Shown in pieces: positions 48,915-60,166 of a stretch of 64,000 bases of DNA. The DNA is taken from NCBI RefSeq assembly GCF_000346465.2, contig NC_034009.1, positions 27,610,561 through 27,674,560 of the forward strand, given 5' to 3'. This DNA comes from Prunus persica (taxonomy: Eukaryota > Streptophyta > Magnoliopsida > Rosales > Rosaceae). Under the pieces are notes generated by a model. The model was given only the letters and a program-made list of their open reading frames with translations. It was not told the DNA's origin and made no database searches. Positions within the stretch are counted from its first letter, which is position 1. Each line of letters opens with the position of its first letter. The position numbers were made by a program, and so were the translations under genes.

Positions 48915-50755
48915 CTACAGGCATACAAATTCAATAGTTGGAGGCACTTTTTCTCGAAGGCATTGCATAGCATGGTCTCTTGCTTTCGCTTCTTCGACCT
49001 TTTCAACTCCACTAACTCTTTCAAAAGATTCATTAAAACGCTGGACATGATGGATAATAATTTTCTCCAGTGCAACTGCACTCTTTATTAGGTGCATGAC
49101 ATGTTGAACAACACATGTATGAGCACGATACCCTACAATTTCTAATACCTTCAGGTAATGATGGGGGCATTCGCCTGCACTCTTCATTTCTCTCCTTCCT
49201 CTAAGTGTTCTACAATTCAACTGCAGCAAGAAAACATGCAAATTCAACACTGCGCTACATGAACTACAAGGACCATTAAATCTATTGGCATGTTTTGTCA
49301 ACTGTGCAGCAAAAGTTGACATTTATGTTTTCTTTCTTATAAATTGGTAATGGAATGACTAGAGGATTAACAAATCACCTAAAGTGCACATAAAAATGCC
49401 CAAGTTTTAACAAATCACCTAAATTCTCAACAAAACAAAAAAGCCCAAGTTTTACCATGTAATCTACCAGGATATGAGTAATACTTTCAACACAAGTCTC
49501 TGCAAGAGAGGAGATGCCTTCATGAAAGAAGTTAAATGAAAAAGATTCATATCATAATTTGCCTTCACTGTTAATTCCAAATGCTTGACATTTGCTAATA
49601 CAGGAAATACATAATCCCAATTGTAGACCTGAAACCCAAACAAGTTGTAAGGAACTACATAATCCAAAAGAAAAAAAAAAAAAACCAACACATCATAATT
49701 ACATATACTAACCGCTAAATCAATATCCAGCATGAATATCTCCAGCTGAGAAAGGCAGCAAGAGAGTTGGGTGAAGGGAAGCTCTATGGATCTGCAGGGA
49801 AAGTATGACTCCTCCAAAAAATTACAAGCAATCCCCTCAGAAATGGTCACCTCAACAAGGAATGGTACATTACTGAGGAGAAGGTTGGTTGCATCTCCCT
49901 CATAAATAAATGAAACAAGTTTTGCGTCACGAATCTCAATGCTTTCAAGGGTACACCATTTTATAGCTAAATACTTTAATGCAATTGAGGGACCAACAAC
50001 TCCTAACTTAACCAAACTTTTTGTGGCAAAAGACACTGTCAAACGTTCAAGAACTGGACAGTTATACAAGATGTGCTCAAGAACTTCTCCAGTCACATCA
50101 ACAAATTGGAAATGAAGAACTTTGAGGAACTCAAATCCAATATTGTATTGGGAAGAGTGTAGACTTGGAATTTCATAATCCAAGTGCTTGAGCTTAAAGG
50201 CAGACTCTTTCTCAAGACATAATAGTTTGTGGGGGAATGAATAGGCACGGTTACGAGTAAAGCAATCAAATAGATGTAAATCTAACTCGAGTATTTGAAC
50301 TCTCTTATCATTGCAAATTGAATCCATTTGTCAATGGAACTTGTAAAACGAACCCTACATGATTTACCCTTGTCAATGGAACTATCTATATCAAAGCAAA
50401 CCCTGAATCGTTCAATGGATGGGCCTCTATGCTGTTCCACTACATGATTTACCCAATTGACGTATCTGAGGCTTTCCTGTTCTCTTAGTGCTGGTTGGAG
50501 TTGAATGAAGTTTTGATAAACTTCATCATCGAAAAATTTAGCATCAAAGTCGAGAGCCATAGTAGATGGCCACACATATTGCCATCGCTTGGAAAGGATA
50601 CTAGTACTAGTTGCTTCCTTTAGGGACAAGAGAGACAATACACTAACAAGAACGTCATCTGGCAACTCACTGAGTCGGTCCACCAAGTTGTACTCGTCCC
50701 TATGTTTCCTTTTCTTTCTCGAGTTGTTTTTTCTTTGCCTGTGTTTCATTCCCAT
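48915..50755 (-). pseudogene. F-box/LRR/FBD-like gene (copy 1), one-base frameshift
   Basis: Minus-strand exons 49713-50755, 49485-49628 and 48915-49220, ATG at 50755. The N-terminus is basic. The F-box follows (LSELPDDVLVSVLSLLSLKEATSTSILSKRWQYVW), then leucine-rich segments (LKVLHFQFVDVTGEVLEHIL, CPVLERLTVSFATKSL, LANVKHLELTV) and an FBD-like end (ECPHHYLKVLEIVGYRA). F-box proteins are the substrate receptors of SCF ubiquitin ligases. Near 50318 one base is missing relative to the tandem paralogue (GCAATGATAAGAG here, GCAATGAATAAGAG at 52665), which shifts the frame. With that base restored all exons would be open, about 498 codons. It may be a very young pseudogene or a sequence error. Confidence 0.82.
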
Positions 50756-51506
50756 GTAGAGCGCGAACTTCTAATACATGAATTGGCCCTAAAAACAAAA
50801 CATGCAAGGAGTGAGAACTGGCAGTGTTATCATATTCGTTACAGGGTACTCTTCTCTCTTCAATTTCATGAAGTTATCATATTCGTTAACCAAAAACATA
50901 ACCGAAAACGATGACAACAATAAGGAAACCAAATCATAAGACACTTTATTATGTCAGGCAACGAAAAAAGTGTGCAAATTTGTACAAGTTAATATGTGGG
51001 ACATAGAAGAGATCCAGCTTTCAAAAGCAGTTAAATCATATCTGGGAATATTTTATAAAAATAAAAAATTTTATAAAAATTTGACATCTGGGAAAACAGA
51101 TACAACTTCCAAACCAACTGGATATGCGGGCAATAAATAAGAAAAAAAAAAAAAAGTAGAAGTTTGATTCCTGTGATATATAAAAAGGACAGAGAAAAAG
51201 ATGCAAACTTTGGAACTTTTAACTGTAAACACGAGTGAAGTACCTTGAATTGGAGAGATGGAAAACTTGGGGGAACTCTTTACTTCACGAAATTTGTTTG
51301 GTAGTTCCCGGCTATGGTACTGATGGAGTGGTAAAGACGACGATGGCTTCAAAGATTAGATTTTTATTTTATTTTTCAAGAGGTAAGGTGATGAATCAGA
51401 TTTAGGGGTTGGATTTCCGACCAAAATCGGAATTATATGGGGCTATATTTTGGGGATTGGAATTCAAATAATATAAGGTAAAATATTTTTTGATATATTT
51501 TCATTT
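50756..51506. other. F-box copy 1 upstream region with probable 5' UTR exon
   Basis: On the minus strand a stretch at about 51244-51350 ends at a good donor (TTCAAG/GTACTTCAC) and has no ATG, suggesting a non-coding leader exon. A similar sequence recurs upstream of copy 2 (about 57380-57520), showing the duplication includes the promoter. Confidence 0.45.
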
Positions 51507-51765
51507 GGCAAAACGTTATTTTTGGTCCTTGTGATTTATCATTTTTACCACTAAAGTTTTATATAAATTTATATTTGTATTGTTTAATTTTAAAAGGAAT
51601 GAATTTTTTTTTAAATTTATGGACTGAATTGCCCCTCCACAAGTATCAGAAGTTAAGAAAATTTGACAAAAAATCAGTATTGTTCTTGAATTGCTTCAAA
51701 TTGAAATCACATGAATCTTAATGGTTAAAATAATAAACCACAAGGACCAAAAGTGACGTTTTGCC
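51507..51765. mobile_element. Mutator-like MITE, about 259 bp, related to the 47.5-kb element
   Basis: Left end GGCAAAACGTTATTTTTGG, inverted right end GGCAAAACGTCACTTTTGG; both continue GTCCTTGTG.TTTAT. The CACTTTTGGTCC core is shared with the element at 47485. It sits where the last exon of F-box copy 2 would be expected. Target duplication not clear. Confidence 0.6.
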
Positions 51766-53229
51766 TTCTTTCTTATAAATTGATAATGGAATGACCAGAG
51801 GATTAACAAATCACCTAAATTGCACATAAAAATGCCCAAGTTTTTATCCAAGTTTTAACAAATCACCTAAATTCTCAACAAAACAAAAAAGCCCAAGTTT
51901 TACCATGTAATCTACCAGGATATGAGTAATACCTTCAACATAAGTCTCTGCACGAGAGGAGATGCCTTCAGGAAAGAAGTTAACTGAAAAAGATCCATAT
52001 CATAATTTGCCCTCACTGTTAATTCCAAATGCTTGACATTTGCTAATACGGGAAATACATAATCCCGATTGTAGACCTGAAACCCAAACAAGTTGTAAGG
52101 AACTACAAAATCCAAAAGAAAAAAAAAACCAACACATCATAATTACATATACTAACCGCTAAATCAATATCCAACATGAATATCTCCAGCTGAGAAAGAC
52201 AGCAAGAGAGTTGGGTGAAGGGAAGCTCCATGGATTTGCAGTAAACGTATACCTCATCCAAATAATTACAAACAAGCCCCTCAGAAACAGACTCATAAAT
52301 AAATGAAACAAGTTTTACGTCACGAATCTCAATGCTTTCAAGATCACACCATTTTATAGTTAAATACTTTAATGACAACTCCTAAATTAACCAAACTTTT
52401 GGTAGCAAAAGACACTGTCAAACGTTGAAGAACTGGACAGTTATACAAGAAGTGCTCAAGAACTTCTCCAGTCACATCAACAAATTGGGGATGAAGAACT
52501 TTGAGGAACTCAAATCCAATATTGTTTTGGCAAGAGTGTAGACTTGGATGGGCAGACTCTTTCCCAAGACCTAATAGTGTGTGGGAGAATGAATAGGCAC
52601 CGCTACGAGTAAAGAAATCACATAGATAAATCTAACTCGAGTATTTGAACTCTCTTATTCATTGCAAATTGAGTCCATTTGTCAATGGAACTTCTAAAAC
52701 GACTATCTATATCAAAGGCAACCCTGAATCGTTCGATGGATGGGCCTCTATGTTGTTCCACTACATGATTTACCCAATTGACGTATATGAGGCTTTCCTG
52801 TTCTCTTAGAGCATCTACAGCGCATGACCAAAACCGGGGGAAAGGCCCCCTAGGCAAGCTCAACAGCGCTCTAGTGCGAGAGAAGCAGCCCGGGCAATTG
52901 CTGGGTCCCACCAACCCGGGCAGGCCCAAGGGCAAGTTCCCACTGGGCTTCAGTCCGAGTTTTGTGACGTCAGCGCACGGTAACTCAAATTTTTTTTTTA
53001 CCGTTGAAGCGTGAATTACACGCGCCAACGGTAAAAAAAATTTGATTTCCGCGCGCTGACGTCAGCCTTGACAGAACCCAACGGGCAAGTACCACGTGTC
53101 GCGACAAGGACGTTCCGATGATTTTTTTCCAGAAATCCGACGATCCTCGTTTTTTTGGCTGAAAAAATACCAAAAAATTATGTATTTTTTCCCTATAAAT
53201 ACCTAACCATTTTATTTACTTTCCACACA

Positions 53230-53475
53230 AAATCTTCATACAATTCTTCTTCATCCCCAATATTTTTTACTCTCCACTCACATTATTCACTTTCCAAACC
53301 AATTCTCCATACAAACTCTTCTCTACTCACATTTTTCACTTCCCACGCCAATTCTCCATACAAACTCTTCTCCTTCCAATATTTTTTACTCTTCACTCAC
53401 ATTTTTCACTTCCCACACCAATTCTCCATACAAACTCTTCTCCTTCCAATATTTTTTACTCTCCACTCACATTTT
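53230..53475 (+). repeat. Tandem repeats in the Harbinger ORF1 leader
   Basis: Three head-to-tail imperfect units of about 65-80 bp contain CCAATTCTCCATACAAACTC, CAATATTTTTTACTC and CTCACATTTTTCACTT. They lie between a TATA-like CTATAAATACC (53194) and the ORF1 ATG. Confidence 0.75.
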
Positions 53476-53514
53476 TCTACTACTTTCCATTTGTATAAAA
53501 AAAAAAAAAAACAA

Positions 53515-54592
53515 ATGGCATCTTCTGTCGAAACCAGAGGCTCGTGGTCAACTCAGGAAGATATTGCGTTGTGTCAGTATTGGGTGAACGTTAGTCATGA
53601 CCTTATCACGGGCAATGAGATGAAGTTCCATCATATGTGGAGCAAAATTCATAGAGAATTTTGTCAAAAATCGGGTTCCATTTGGACCGAAATGACGTTG
53701 TCTAGTAGATGAAAACTTCTAAATAAAGAGTTAGGGAAATGGAGAAATGCCTTGACAAAAGCAAGGGAGAACATTTGAAGCAGTCAAAATCTATCCGATG
53801 AGGTAAAATATTTATAATTGCCATTTTCATCAATTTAATGTAACTTTTTTTTGTGTGCATATTTTATTTCTTTTTCTTGCATAATTTTTTTTTTTCTTTT
53901 TGCATTTCCAATTTGTCTATATTTTCTTGCATAATCAATTTTATTCTTTTATTTCAAAATAGTTTATATTTTCTTGCATAATAATTTTTTTTCTTGCACT
54001 TCCAATTATTTATTTTTAATAGATCATACAAGCACAAATGTGGTTCGGTGCCATGGGGCAAGGCAAAAAAAGTTTCGTGCATTTCCAATATTGGGAAGTT
54101 GTGAAGGATTGTTCGAGATTCAAAATTATTCCCACTGATCCGTCAGTTGTGTTGAATGAGACGCCGCTCCACGATTCACCATCAACCGATTCGCCATTGG
54201 ACTCCCCAATGGAAACAGAGTCACTACTCCCACGTCCGCTGAGACCTATTGGGAGAAAGGCGGCAAAGGCCAAGAGAGGGGGCACTTCGAATAATGAATG
54301 TGTACAATTATTGGAGCAAATAGCTAAGAACACCTCACTAAGAATTGAGAGAGACTTGAAAAGAGATGAAGTGGGCAAGGCACGAGAGTAAACATTTGCA
54401 ATTCAACAGCAGCAGGCACAAGAAAAAGACATGGATGATAGAGAGATGAAAATTATGGCCATGGATACGAGTCATATGTCTCTTGAAACAAAGGCCTATT
54501 GGAAGCATAGACGAAGGGATGTGATGAGAAGAAAACTTTTCCATGACGACGGACCTAGCAATACGGATTGGTTAAATGATGAAAACCATTAG
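53515..54592 (+). pseudogene. Harbinger ORF1: Myb/SANT-like protein with NAM-associated C-terminus, disrupted
   Basis: ATG at 53515 (MASSVETRGSWSTQEDIALC). The trihelix/SANT-like region follows (WVNVSHDLITGNEMKFHHMW, IHREFCQKSG) up to SSR, where TGA (53710-53712) stands in place of the usual Trp codon. The frame then continues open (KLLNKELGKWRNALTKAREN), with a further TGA near 53777. After an intron (donor GAG/GTAAAATA near 53802; acceptor TTTAATAG near 54022) the NAM-associated part follows (MWFGAMGQGKKSFVHF, NECVQLLEQIAKN), another TAA near 54389 and the end near 54592. ORF1 partners help Harbinger transposases bind DNA and enter the nucleus. Confidence 0.82.
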
Positions 54593-54903
54593 GTTGTATT
54601 GAAACACCTTTGTCATATGTTGTATTGTTGTATTATTGTATTATCCTTTAATTTGTTGTGTTGTTTCCTTTTCATTAAATAAAAAAAGCATTAAATAATA
54701 TGACTATTTATTAAAAACATTTGAGCATCAAAACAAAGATTAATTAAAACCAAACCTTAATTTATTGCAAACAACACACAAAACAAACCATACATAAAAG
54801 CATAATAATAATAAATAAAAGCATAATTCCAAAAAACACCACACACAAAATAAAGCATAATTAAAAACAAAGCATAATTCCAAACAAAGCACTAATCTTG
54901 ACT

Positions 54904-56244
54904 TCATCCATTGTGATTGCCTTTCATCTCCCACAAGTGTTCGATCAAGTCAACTTGACGTCTCTCGTGAACATATGAAGATTGCATTTCTTCATAACGA
55001 TCAATCATAGGGTTGTTGAATCGACCATCCCGAACTAACGGTTCGGGCTCCATTGGTAGTCCATTTGGTCCCATCGGCCTTTCATATATTCTTGTCAACG
55101 CTGTGTTCATGGGATCGGGTTCAAACACCTCTGGAGCATCGTAGTCATACTCATCCTCCACAATCATGTTGTGGAGGATGATGCAAGTCATCATAATACT
55201 CCGCAGCACCTCCTCGTCTAGCATCCGAGCAGCACCCCTGATAATTGCCCAACGAGCTTGCAAGATACTGAAACACCTTTCCACGTCTTTCCTATAACGT
55301 TCTTGAAATGAAGCAAAGCTTCTTTCCTTCTCGGATTGGGGATTCGGAATTGTTTTCACGAATGTCGTCCACTTAGGATAAATTCCGTCGGCAAGGTAGT
55401 ACGCACCAGAGTATACGGTATTGTTGATTTGGTACGTGACCTGGGGAGAATGACCTCGTAATACCTCGTCGAACACCAGGGATTGACCAAGGACATTGAG
55501 GTCATTCTGAGATCCGGTAACCCCGAAGAAGGCATGCCAAACCCAACAGTCGAATGAAGCTACAGACTCCAAAATTATACTTTTTTGGCCCTTTCGATTC
55601 CCGTACTCTCCTTGCCAAGCAGTAGGACAAATCTTCCACTGCCAATGCATGCAATCAATGCTTCCAATCATGCTTAGGAAACCTCAAGCCTCTGCTTTTT
55701 GTAGCAGCCTTTGCAGGTCCCTCGGCGTGAGTTTGCGAAGGTACTCCCTCGTGTACAAATTTTCCACTGCATCACAGAATCTCACAAAGCACTCTAGGAT
55801 AGTTGATTTTCCCATCCTTGCAATCTCATCCACCTGCTCTGCAAATGCCCCATAAGCAAGTATCCGCAAAGCAGCTGTAAGTTTTTGCTCCGGGATAAGA
55901 CCCAAAACTCCAACAGTATCATATTTTTGAATGAAGTATGTGTCGTAATTACAAATATCATGTATGATTTTTTGAAACAAATGTGGCTGCATTCTATATC
56001 TCTCTCGAAACTTATGACTAGGATATAACGAATTTGGGATAAAGTAATCCTCCAAGAGATTCTTACCCCGAGACTCCCTACGTCTGTCCACATTTGGAGC
56101 ACGAGGACGACAGTGTTGCCTTGATTGATTAAGCATACACACCGCTGCTGCAAGCATTTGTTCCTCTTCTTCATCGGTGTCCCGATCTTCTTTAGCACAT
56201 CTACGCCGGATTTCTTCCCTTTCTTTCTGTTGCCTCTCCAACAC
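54904..56244 (-). pseudogene. Harbinger transposase (DDE_Tnp_4), one internal stop
   Basis: Open on the minus strand from about 56244 to the stop at 54904 except for one TGA at 55684-55686, between LQRLLQKAEA and GFLSMIGSIDCMHW. Catalytic context: Asp in GSIDCMHW, Asp in YYLADGIYP, Glu in RKDVERCFSILQARW. N-terminal EDYFIPNSLYPSHKFRERYR and the helix-turn-helix-like LTAALRILAYGAFAEQVDE are typical. The expected ATG (56262) is out of frame with this ORF, so the start is probably also damaged. Confidence 0.88.
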
Positions 56245-56364
56245 CTCCTCAAGTTTGACATTGAGAGTAGAATGTGTTTTGTAAAATCTGAGAAATGAAG
56301 GAATAGATAAGAGATGGTGTGAGAGGTATGAGTTGATGGTGTAGTTTTATAGAGGGATTCAGAA

Positions 56365-56660
56365 GATAGAGATGACACGTGGCACAATTTTAGAGGATGA
56401 AAATCTTATCTGAAATATGAGATTATAATTTTTAAAAAATATCTGAAAATCTTATCTGACAGAGATAACACGTGGCACAATTTTAGATGGTGAAAATCTT
56501 ATCTGAAATATGAGATTATAATTTTTTTTAATATATGAAAATCTTATCTAACATGGGACACGTGGCACAATTTTAGAGAGTGAAAATGTTATCCGAAATC
56601 TGAGATTATAATTTTTTTTAATGAATATCCGAAAATTTTATCTGGAATAAGACATGTGGC
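56365..56660. repeat. Tandem repeats with G-box/ABRE words upstream of the Harbinger transposase
   Basis: Three head-to-tail units (period about 91-94 bp) each start with ACACGTGGCACAATTTTAGA, near 56375, 56468 and 56558, followed by ATCTTATCTGAAATATGAGA. Degenerate copies (ACATGTGGCAAC, ACACGTGACAACC) continue to about 56715. They lie in the transposase promoter (minus strand). ACACGTGGC matches the plant ABRE/G-box core. Confidence 0.75.
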
Positions 56661-57208
56661 AACCGAGATTCTTATCCGAAAATATTTTCTGAAAAATAAT
56701 GGACACGTGACAACCAAAAATATTATCAAAAAATTTAATTACAAAAGATTATCAAAATTAATGGTTTAAAGTATAAAAAAATAGGAAATAAAGTACAATG
56801 AATAGTATTTGCCTTAAACTTGCCCTAGACTTAGTCCTCATGGGTGGAATCACAAATGACAAGGCTGCCACTATTCATGTGAATAGTGACAGCCCTTACT
56901 TGCCCTTGCCCTAGACTTAGCCCTTATGAGTGGAGTTGCTCTTAGTACTGGTTGGAGTTGAAGGAAGTTTTGATAAACTTCGTCATCAAAAAATTTAGCA
57001 TCAAAGTCGAGAGACATAGTAAATGCCCACACATATCGCCATCGCCTGGAAAGGATACTAGTAGTAGCTGCTTCCCTTAGGGATAAGGGAGACAACATAC
57101 AAGAACGTCATCTGGCAACTCAATGAGTCGGTCCACCAAGTTGTACTGGTCCTTACGTTTCCTTTTCTTTCCCAAGTTGTTTTTTCTTTGCCTGTGTTTC
57201 ATTCCCAT

Positions 57209-58054
57209 GTAGAGCGCGTACTTCTAATACATGAATTGGCCCCAAAAACAAAACACGAAGGGAATGAGAACTGGCAGTGTTATCATATTCGTTACAGGGT
57301 ACCACTTCCAAACCAATTGGATATGCGGGAAAAATATGCAAATTGTGGAACTTTTAACTGTAAACACGAGTGAAGTACCTTGAATTGGAGAGATGGAAGA
57401 GCTGGGGGAACATTTTCATCTTTTCTTCGTGAAATTCGTCTGGGAGTTCCCTCTTACTAATCTGATGTAGATGTCACGGCGCTATGGTTCTGATGGAGCG
57501 GTAGCGACGATGGCTTAAAAGATTATATTTTTATTGTATTTTGAAAGAGGTAAGGTGAAGAATCAGATATATCAAAATGGGGAATTATTTGGGGTCGGTT
57601 TTGGGGATTAATGTTCGGATTAAAAACAAAAAGAGCATATTTTTCTGGTCCAGGCCCAAGTAACTGCTTAATTGACCCCAATTAATTCCGAATAAAACTA
57701 GTAAACTCGAAAGCCCAACGCGTATCCACTTACACATGGCAAAGCCGGCTTCATGCATGCAGAAACAGAGAAACAGGAAACTAACTGGTTCTGGGAGGAG
57801 AATGATCTGAGAACCCAAAAACCAAATTCTGAAAGCCATTGGAAGCACAAACGTTGAGGTACCAAATACCAACCAATCCTCTGGCATTAATTTTCTTCAT
57901 CTTTCTTTAGCTGTTAAACAATTTCATGGTTTTTTGTTGAGAATTGCATTTTAGAGTATAGTAATTGCTTATTGAGCCATCAATTAATCAGAAAAATCAA
58001 TCGATTGTGATTTAAGGGGATATTGCAAATTGCTTTTGTGCCTCTAGTGTACAT
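57209..58054. other. Back-to-back promoter region: F-box copy 2 (-) and CBS gene 1 (+)
   Basis: 57214-57560 resembles the upstream region of F-box copy 1 (leader exon, promoter). 57640-57880 resembles 41722-41880 and 60690-60960 and is the CBS-gene promoter/leader. No separate gene. Confidence 0.6.
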
Positions 58055-60166
58055 ATGGCACATCCACAACCCCAAGAACAAGAGGTCGAGAGTCCTAAAA
58101 TCTCGGCCTACGACGCCTACTTCGAAACAGTCCAGTCCAGGAAGAAATTACCAGGTCCCCTACAAGAGAATTTGACATTTGCATTTTCAAAAGTTCCAGT
58201 TTCAGCTTTCCAAGGAGTTCCTGGAGGCAAAGGTAAATAACAATAATACCAATAATTAGCTGCTTCAAATTAAACATTGCCCTCTAAAATTCTCTAAAAT
58301 TTTCATGATTTGCAGTGATTGAGATTGGAGCAGATACATGTATTGCTGATGCAGTGAAGGTTCTGTCTCGACACCACATTTTGTCAGCTCCTGTGAGGAA
58401 CCCAGAAGCAGAGGCAAATTCAGATTGGAGTGACAAGTACCTTGGGATCGTAGATTACTCAGCCATTCTTCTTTGGGTGCTGGAGACTTGTAGACTTTCT
58501 CCATCATTTTGTTCAGCAACTGCTGCTGGAGTTGGTGGTGCAGGAGCTATGGGCGCCATTGGAGCTGTTGCATTGGGTGTCACTGGTCCTGCTGCAGTTG
58601 CAGGCCTAACTGCTGCTGCAGTTTGTTCTGCTGTGGCTGGTACTGCCCTCGGCAAAATAGGTGAAAACATTGCTACATTTTGAAAACAGTAGGAAGATAA
58701 GAAATAATAAAAAAAGGATGTTCGTGCACCTCGTCTAAGTGCTACATATAAAGACTAAGTGTCACTAGAAGAAATGGTTACTCGTTTATAATTTTACGCA
58801 ATTGAATAGTTAATCTTTTGTCTCCTCACGAAGAGAATGCATTCTAAATTGGATCCACAACAAGCAGTTTGTGGATTCTACTTCTGTTTTGGCTCATCAA
58901 AGATAACCAAAAAAGTCATTGGGGAAAACCATATTTTCTAACAGGTGCGGCTGTAGAGAAAGGGGAGGCCAAAGATTCTCCCACAGGTGCCAATAATTTG
59001 AGCGAAGATTTCGACAGCATTATACTACAAGATGAACACTTCAAGTCAACCACAGTAAGTTTATCTCTACCAAGAAGAATCGCTTAAGTAACCTTACATG
59101 AAATTTACTTGAATGTTTCAGGTGAGGTCAATACTTAAATCGTTCCGATGGGCGCCATTCCTTCCAGTTGGGACAGACAGTTCTATGTTGAGTGTCTTGC
59201 TGCTACTCTCAAAATATAGGATGAGAAATGTACCTGTAATAGAACCAGGCCAACCCAACATCAAGAACTTCATTACTCAATCAGCAGTTGTTCATGGTCT
59301 TGAGGGGTGCAAAGGAATGGAATGGTTTGACTGCATTGCTGCAAAGCCCATCTCTGATTTGGGGCTTCCTTTTATGGTCTCTAATGAGGTAAGGTTGCCT
59401 AGGCAGGCCTCAGGTTACTTACTTTGGAATTTGGAGTTTGAATATTAATAATGTTCCTCTGTTTTATTGGGCAGGTTATTAGTGCAAATATCAATGATCC
59501 AATACTAGAAGCTTTCATGAAAATGAGAGAGAACGAAGTTGGTGGTCTTCCAGTTGTGGAGGGGACAAAGAAGAAGATAGTTGGTAATGTCAGCATAAGC
59601 GATATCAGATACTCTTTGCTCAAACCAGAGCTCTTCTCCAATTTCAGGTATTAAAAGGCAAGCTTTGGACCATTTTCACCTACCCTTTTCACAAGTTACA
59701 TTCTTCTTTTTATTTTATTTTTATACAACCGATATTGGAGGAGGGAGGGAATCGAACCTAGGACCTCAGATACAGGGTTTCACAAGTTACATTATTCACA
59801 ATGAATTTGAAGCACTAATCTGCATAAACTGATTTCTGTCAAAGAAATAACAAAGCAATGCTTGGTTTGACTTTGCCCTATCTCTCTTTCAGAAATCTGA
59901 GTGTTAAGGACTTCATGAGCGCCATATCAAAAAACCAGGGGAAAGCAATGTCACCAATTACATGCAATCACCAGTCAAGTCTTGGTTATGTGATTGAAAC
60001 CCTAGCTTCCAAATCGGTGCATAGGATCTATGTGGTGGATGGGGAGGAATGCCAAGTTGTTGGTGTCATTACACTCAGAGATGTGATTTCTTGCTTCATT
60101 TCTGAGCCCCACAACCACTTTGATGCTTACCTGGGCTTTGCCGTGAAGCAGATAATGAAGCATTAA
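58055..60166 (+). CDS. CBS-domain protein, SNF1-related kinase gamma-subunit-like (copy 1)
   Basis: Six exons (58055-58232, 58316-58660, 58945-59054, 59122-59388, 59475-59647, 59893-60166) give 448 aa. The four CBS repeats follow the plant KING1/AKIN-gamma pattern: VIEIGADTCIADAVKVLSRH...ILSAPV; FRWAPFLPVGTDSSMLSVLL...RNVPVIEPGQPNIKNFITQS; EAFMKMRENEVGGLPVVEGT...GNVSISDIRY; SSLGYVIETLASKSVHRIYV...VVGVITLRDVIS. Such subunits sense adenylates and regulate SnRK1 kinases; the kinase link here is by family. Between CBS1 and CBS2 lies an Ala/Gly-rich hydrophobic tract (about 126-172, AGAMGAIGAVALGVTGPAAV) not found in KING1 as I know it. A close tandem copy follows at 61367. Confidence 0.92.
59725..59775 (-). 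repeat. Small repeat fragment with a tRNA B-box-like word, in a CBS1 intron
   Basis: Minus strand reads GGTCCTAGGTTCGATTCCC, containing GGTTCGATTCC. It may be a SINE or TRIM fragment. Too short to classify. Confidence 0.3.

Larger units (their letters stand above)
52809..56941. mobile_element. PIF/Harbinger DNA transposon, 4133 bp, inserted in F-box copy 2
   Basis: The left end is GAGCATCTACAGCGC and the right end ...GGAGTTGCTC (inverted GAGCAACTCC), so only the outer GAGCA and part of the next bases match. TTA is duplicated at 52806-52808 and 56942-56944, the PIF/Harbinger signature. It carries divergent-family markers of this superfamily: a Myb/SANT-like ORF1 on the plus strand and a DDE_Tnp_4 transposase on the minus strand. 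Both are disrupted by stops, so the copy is inactive. Confidence 0.9.
51912..57208 (-). pseudogene. F-box/FBD-like gene copy 2, split by a Harbinger transposon
   Basis: Minus-strand remains of a tandem copy of the 48.9-50.8 kb gene. The 5' part is 56945-57208 (ATG at 57208), with F-box residues but a 4-bp deletion after DDVL (near 57100). The 3' part is 51912-52808. It contains the same intron/exon edge as copy 1 (donor GTTAGTATATG near 52155; acceptor TTTCAG before the VYNRDYVFPVLANVKHLELT exon) and further small deletions. The final FBD-like exon is missing. The gene is interrupted at 52808/56942 by a 4.1-kb insertion with TTA target duplication. Removing the insert restores continuity with copy 1 at that point. 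Confidence 0.88.

Noticed and set aside
59740..59760. tRNA gene or SINE
   Set aside because: Only a B-box-like word is present here (and near 1280 and 6350); no A-box at the right distance and no cloverleaf could be drawn.
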